Source: Clostridia bacterium
GTDB lineage: Bacteria; Bacillota; Clostridia; Oscillospirales; Acutalibacteraceae
Assembly (NCBI GenBank): GCA_017454565.1
Contig: JAFTCS010000222.1
Location: 1 to 8,149, forward strand
Direction: 5' to 3'
DNA: 8,149 nucleotides
Shown: positions 5,551 to 8,149 of the stretch, piece after piece
How positions within the stretch are numbered: position 1 is the stretch's first letter
Layout of the letters: every line of letters starts with the position of its first letter
Made by a program: the position numbers and the translations under genes
Notes under the pieces: generated by a model
Seen by the model: the letters and a program-made list of their open reading frames with translations, nothing else
What the model was told of the DNA's origin: nothing
Database searches by the model: none

Positions 5551-6801
5551 ATGAATATAGATTTTTTTTCAATTAATTTTTTCCCGGTCATCGGCATTTG
5601 TTTTGTGCTTATATTCCTGTGGAAGAATTCCCGCATGGAAAAGGATATCAAAGTCCTGTTTTACCGTCTGGCAGTGTTTATTTTGCTGGAAGATATGCTG
5701 TATAATCTGGAGCTTCTGCTTCCCCTTACCGACTGTGCAAAAGAATGGCTCACGCTGGTAACTGCTCTTGGATACACCCTGCGTCCGGTGCTGCTGTATA
5801 TGCTTATTTCCATCATCATAAGGCGCGACAACCGCAAAAGGATAAGGCTCCCGCTGTTTTGCCCTGTTATCGTGTGTGCAATATCATCGTTTTCGGCCTT
5901 TTTCACCGACATTGCCTATTCCTATGATGACATGAAGGTTTTTCACCGCGGAATTTTAGGATGGACGCCGCACATAATAATGGTGATCTACCTGCTTGCA
6001 ATGATAATCCTTTCTTTCACGCACAAGGGCAAAACAAACAAATTCGAGCGAACGCTCATCATCGAGATAACCATGATAATTATTGTCGCCGTTGTAGCGG
6101 AATCCGTCTTTGGAAACACCATCGTTCTGCGCACGGCTATAACTGCGGTACTTATTTTCTATTATATGTTCTTCCAGTCGCAGATATATATGGATAAGAT
6201 CATTGAGGAGCAGAAAAGGCAGATAGAAATGGAGGCTCAGTTCAGCATTCAGATAGTCACAACTCTCGCCGAAGCTGTTGATGCAAAGGACCCCTACACA
6301 AAGGGACATTCCTACCGTGTGGCTGAGTATTCTCGTGAGATAGCCCGCCGCATGGGCATGAAGGACGATGATCTGCGCAGGATCTACTATATGGGCATGC
6401 TGCACGACGTCGGCAAAATAGGCATTTCAGACACTATTATCAACAAAACGGAAAAGCTCACCCGCGATGAATATGAGCTTATAAAGTCTCACCCAATTAT
6501 CGGAGAGGACGTACTCAGGCACGTTACCGTCATGCCGACCCTTTATTACGGTGCAAGATGGCACCATGAGCGCTTTGACGGCAAAGGATATCCGGACGGG
6601 CTTAAAGGAGATGAAATTCCTCTGGAGGTAAGAATAATCTCGGTTGCCGACGTGTTTGACGCCATGACATCAATAAGGACGTACCGCGAGCCGCTGACCA
6701 TGAAAGAGGCCAAAAAGGAGATAACAAACGCCAAGGGTACCCAGCTTGACCCTGAGATATGCGATGTAATGCTGAAAATGATAGACGAAGCGGATTCATA
6801 A
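5551..6801 (+). CDS. Membrane HD-GYP domain protein, probable cyclic-di-GMP phosphodiesterase
   Basis: This is a 416-residue protein. The first 210 residues contain about six or seven hydrophobic helices (near 9-24, 36-54, 66-90, 101-120, 139-157, 168-187 and 193-209), probably a sensor or membrane-anchoring module. A short charged, coiled-coil-like linker (about 213-230) leads to an HD-GYP domain (about 232-412). Key motifs are intact: KGHSYRVAEYS (251-261), the metal-binding HDVGKIGI (285-292), HHERFDGKGYP (338-348), and ADVFDAMTSIRTYR (366-379). The full set predicts active hydrolysis of cyclic di-GMP, or possibly another cyclic dinucleotide. The input sensed by the membrane half is unknown. 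The gene has its own promoter and terminator, so it is monocistronic. It is divergent from the M23/M50 pair, but no functional link is shown. Confidence 0.92.
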   Translation: MNIDFFSINFFPVIGICFVLIFLWKNSRMEKDIKVLFYRLAVFILLEDMLYNLELLLPLTDCAKEWLTLVTALGYTLRPVLLYMLISIIIRRDNRKRIRLPLFCPVIVCAISSFSAFFTDIAYSYDDMKVFHRGILGWTPHIIMVIYLLAMIILSFTHKGKTNKFERTLIIEITMIIIVAVVAESVFGNTIVLRTAITAVLIFYYMFFQSQIYMDKIIEEQKRQIEMEAQFSIQIVTTLAEAVDAKDPYTKGHSYRVAEYSREIARRMGMKDDDLRRIYYMGMLHDVGKIGISDTIINKTEKLTRDEYELIKSHPIIGEDVLRHVTVMPTLYYGARWHHERFDGKGYPDGLKGDEIPLEVRIISVADVFDAMTSIRTYREPLTMKEAKKEITNAKGTQLDPEICDVMLKMIDEADS

Positions 6802-6811
6802 AAACACTTTT

Positions 6812-6855
6812 GGGGTGTCGGAGAGCTTATGCTCCTGACACCCCTTGATTTTTTT
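6812..6855 (+). terminator. Intrinsic terminator after the HD-GYP gene
   Basis: GGGGTGTC (6812-6819) pairs with GACACCCC (6837-6844). The stem is extended by GGAG/CTCC with one bulged base, and a run of seven T follows (6849-6855). It begins ten bases after the HD-GYP stop. On the opposite strand the tail is only weakly T-rich, so it may act less well on the converging FkbM-type gene. Confidence 0.88.
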
Positions 6856-6866
6856 GCGCTATGGAA

Positions 6867-7946
6867 TTATTTCGCGTACAGATTCAGATCCCAGTCAGGT
6901 ATATGCGGGTGCTGCCTGAGATACAGTCTGTAGTCCGGCTGTATTGTATGTATCATCAGCGGCAGCTTGAAAATATCCTCGCTGCGGTGATAGAGCGCAA
7001 TGTTCAGCTTCGGCTTGTCGCGGGCTATGACCATAGCACCGCCAAGTATCGCCCTCTCTTCCGCACCCTCAACGTCCATTTTCAGGTATGTAAGCCGGCG
7101 CCGTTTATACAGAGTATCAATACAGGTCACAGCAAGCGCCCGTGTGTCGTTCCGGCGGCAGGCAGCCCCCTCAGAAGAAACAGCAAATCCATCTATGGAC
7201 GAACCCCTGCCAAGTGCGGAGTTGAATATCAGGTCATCATCCTGCGACCATATCCCCATATTGAAAAGCTGTGTCCTTTGGAAACTGCCGGCATATTCAC
7301 ACAGCTTTCTATAGGTTTTCACATCAGGCTCCAAGGCTGTAATGTGAGAATATTTCCCGCAGGTATAGCGCAGAAATTCTTCAATAGTATCGCCTCTGTA
7401 TGCACCAAGGTCAAGATAGCTCTCATTATCGCCAAGCCTGAGAATATTCTCAAACGCTTCGTCTTTATCTGAAAATATACCGGTAAGCGATGGCAGCTCC
7501 CCATGAAGTCTGAAATCCAGCACTCCGTCCAGTACCCTGCGTGAATGGTCATCAGCAAGAATGCCGCGCAGCTTTTCAAGCTCAGTATAATGCCCGTCAC
7601 AGAATTCAGCATCGAAGATATTATCGCCGTAGACCGGTACGTCTGCACAAAGCACTGTATGCTTTCCGGCAATCTCAAGAATATTGTCTATGACATCACT
7701 GCGCTGTGAACCGAATGCTATGATAATTATGGGATCACTGAACTCTTTCAGATGCTCCGAAAGACTCTTTACCGTGTATCCCCGGAAACTCTGCCCGCGC
7801 ACAAAGCCGTCACTTGCCATAATGCCCACAGGTGAAATGGATTTTTTCGCCATCTCGTTCAGCACCTTATCTGCACCATTGCCTGTTCCGTATATTATAA
7901 CGGGTCTGTCGGCAAAATGCAGACGCTCCCAGATATCTCTGTACAT
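6867..7946 (-). CDS. FkbM-family SAM-dependent methyltransferase with N-terminal nucleotide-binding-like segment
   Basis: This is a 359-residue soluble protein. The methyltransferase core shows SAM motif I YLDLGAYRGDT (177-187), an acidic residue after strand 2 in LEPD (205-208), and YLKMDVEGAEERAILGG (287-303), which is typical of the FkbM family. IALYHRSEDIFKLPLMIH (316-333) is also family-like. FkbM itself O-methylates the macrolide FK506; relatives methylate sugars and other small molecules, so the substrate cannot be named. The N-terminus has VIIYGTGNGADKV (16-28), a glycine-rich loop like those of Rossmann folds, followed by IIIIAFGSQ (73-81), suggesting a separate nucleotide- or sugar-nucleotide-binding domain. 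AAGGAG (7954-7959) lies 7 bases before the ATG. The gene converges on the HD-GYP gene. R1 repeats lie about 55 bases upstream, and no clear promoter is visible between them. No glycan cluster is seen here, but the left neighbour on its strand is outside the window. Confidence 0.88.
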   Translation of the reverse strand: MYRDIWERLHFADRPVIIYGTGNGADKVLNEMAKKSISPVGIMASDGFVRGQSFRGYTVKSLSEHLKEFSDPIIIIAFGSQRSDVIDNILEIAGKHTVLCADVPVYGDNIFDAEFCDGHYTELEKLRGILADDHSRRVLDGVLDFRLHGELPSLTGIFSDKDEAFENILRLGDNESYLDLGAYRGDTIEEFLRYTCGKYSHITALEPDVKTYRKLCEYAGSFQRTQLFNMGIWSQDDDLIFNSALGRGSSIDGFAVSSEGAACRRNDTRALAVTCIDTLYKRRRLTYLKMDVEGAEERAILGGAMVIARDKPKLNIALYHRSEDIFKLPLMIHTIQPDYRLYLRQHPHIPDWDLNLYAK

Positions 7947-8000
7947 AAAAACACTCCTTTTAATACAATATTTAGAGAGCCTGAAAAGTCAGAGGGCGTT

Positions 8001-8070
8001 GAGTCTCGTCTGTCGGCTCGGTCGGTGCTTCTGCTGCGCAGAGGTCTCCACCGGACACCCGCACCCCTCC
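8001..8070. repeat. R1 intergenic repeat, copy B
   Basis: This is a second R1 unit starting GAGTCTCGTCTGTCGGCTCG. It matches the next copy at 57 of the 58 bases visible in both. The late hairpin arm reads GGACACC rather than GGAGACC, so the copy A hairpin carries one C-C mismatch here. CCCCTC (8064-8069) can pair with GAGGGG (8082-8087) in the spacer before the next copy. Confidence 0.85.
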
Positions 8071-8091
8071 GAACCTCCCACGAGGGGCTCT

Positions 8092-8149
8092 GAGTCTCGC
8101 CTGTCGGCTCGGTCGGTGCTTCTGCTGCGCAGAGGTCTCCACCGGACAC
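8092..8149. repeat. R1 intergenic repeat, copy C, cut by window edge
   Basis: This third R1 unit lies in direct tandem with copy B, offset by 91 bases with a 21-base spacer. It runs off the window end, so the array may continue. The minus-strand reading frame across copies B and C encodes the repeated peptide APTEPTGETQ-like segments of the unit. It follows the repeat, not a protein family, so I do not call it a gene. Confidence 0.85.

Noticed and set aside
6861..7472. Plus-strand 203-codon open frame antisense to the FkbM-type gene
   Set aside because: It mirrors the coding sequence of the methyltransferase, whose SAM motifs are intact, and it starts inside the terminator region of the HD-GYP gene.
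7895..8149. Minus-strand open frame of 84 codons at the right edge
   Set aside because: Most of it is the R1 repeat read in one frame and the rest overlaps the start of the FkbM-type gene in another frame. The peptide follows the repeat unit and has no independent ribosome binding site evidence.
8001..8149. CRISPR array
   Set aside because: The units are about 70 bp with a 21-base spacer, no third tandem unit is visible, and a solo copy lies 4 kb away. This does not fit CRISPR repeat-spacer size.

Overview
The window looks like chromosomal DNA of a Gram-positive Clostridia-type bacterium, most likely a Ruminococcus-like member of the Oscillospiraceae. The evidence is the gene set, the purine-rich ribosome binding sites, several near-consensus sigma-A promoters and a spoIVFA/spoIVFB-like protease pair. 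The genus assignment is inference: it rests partly on the general look of the GC-rich intergenic repeats, and no rRNA or other marker is present.

Layout. Bases 1-1252 (minus) hold most of gltX, glutamyl-tRNA synthetase, cut at its 3' end by the window edge. Its promoter lies back to back with a consensus promoter (TTGACA-17-TATAAT) that drives an SseB-family protein (1476-2639, plus). The 418-base gap at 2640-3057 holds a 209-bp MITE-like element with 15-bp terminal inverted repeats (2664-2872) and a strong bidirectional hairpin terminator (2887-2922). I see nothing supportable in 2923-3057. Next comes upp, uracil phosphoribosyltransferase (3058-3690, minus), with its own consensus promoter. 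The 307-base gap at 3691-3997 holds that promoter, a 12-bp palindrome, a GC-rich repeat module (R1) and an AT-rich repeat module (R2) that matches the right end of the MITE-like element.

At 3998-5328 (minus) lies a translationally coupled pair: an M23/LytM-domain membrane protein followed by a short M50 site-2 protease. This matches the spoIVFA-spoIVFB arrangement of mother-cell sigma-K processing. Divergent from it, and from its own promoter, is a multi-pass membrane HD-GYP protein (5551-6801, plus), a likely cyclic-di-GMP phosphodiesterase. It ends at an intrinsic terminator. The converging gene (6867-7946, minus) encodes an FkbM-type methyltransferase with an N-terminal nucleotide-binding-like segment. 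The right edge carries two tandem copies of R1 with a 91-bp period, directly upstream of the FkbM gene.

How they fit together. gltX and upp are housekeeping genes for tRNA charging and uracil salvage. The M23/M50 pair suggests regulated intramembrane proteolysis, and the HD-GYP protein suggests second-messenger signalling. The genes do not form one pathway. I found no phage, CRISPR, toxin-antitoxin or defence system. The most unusual content is the modular intergenic repeat family.
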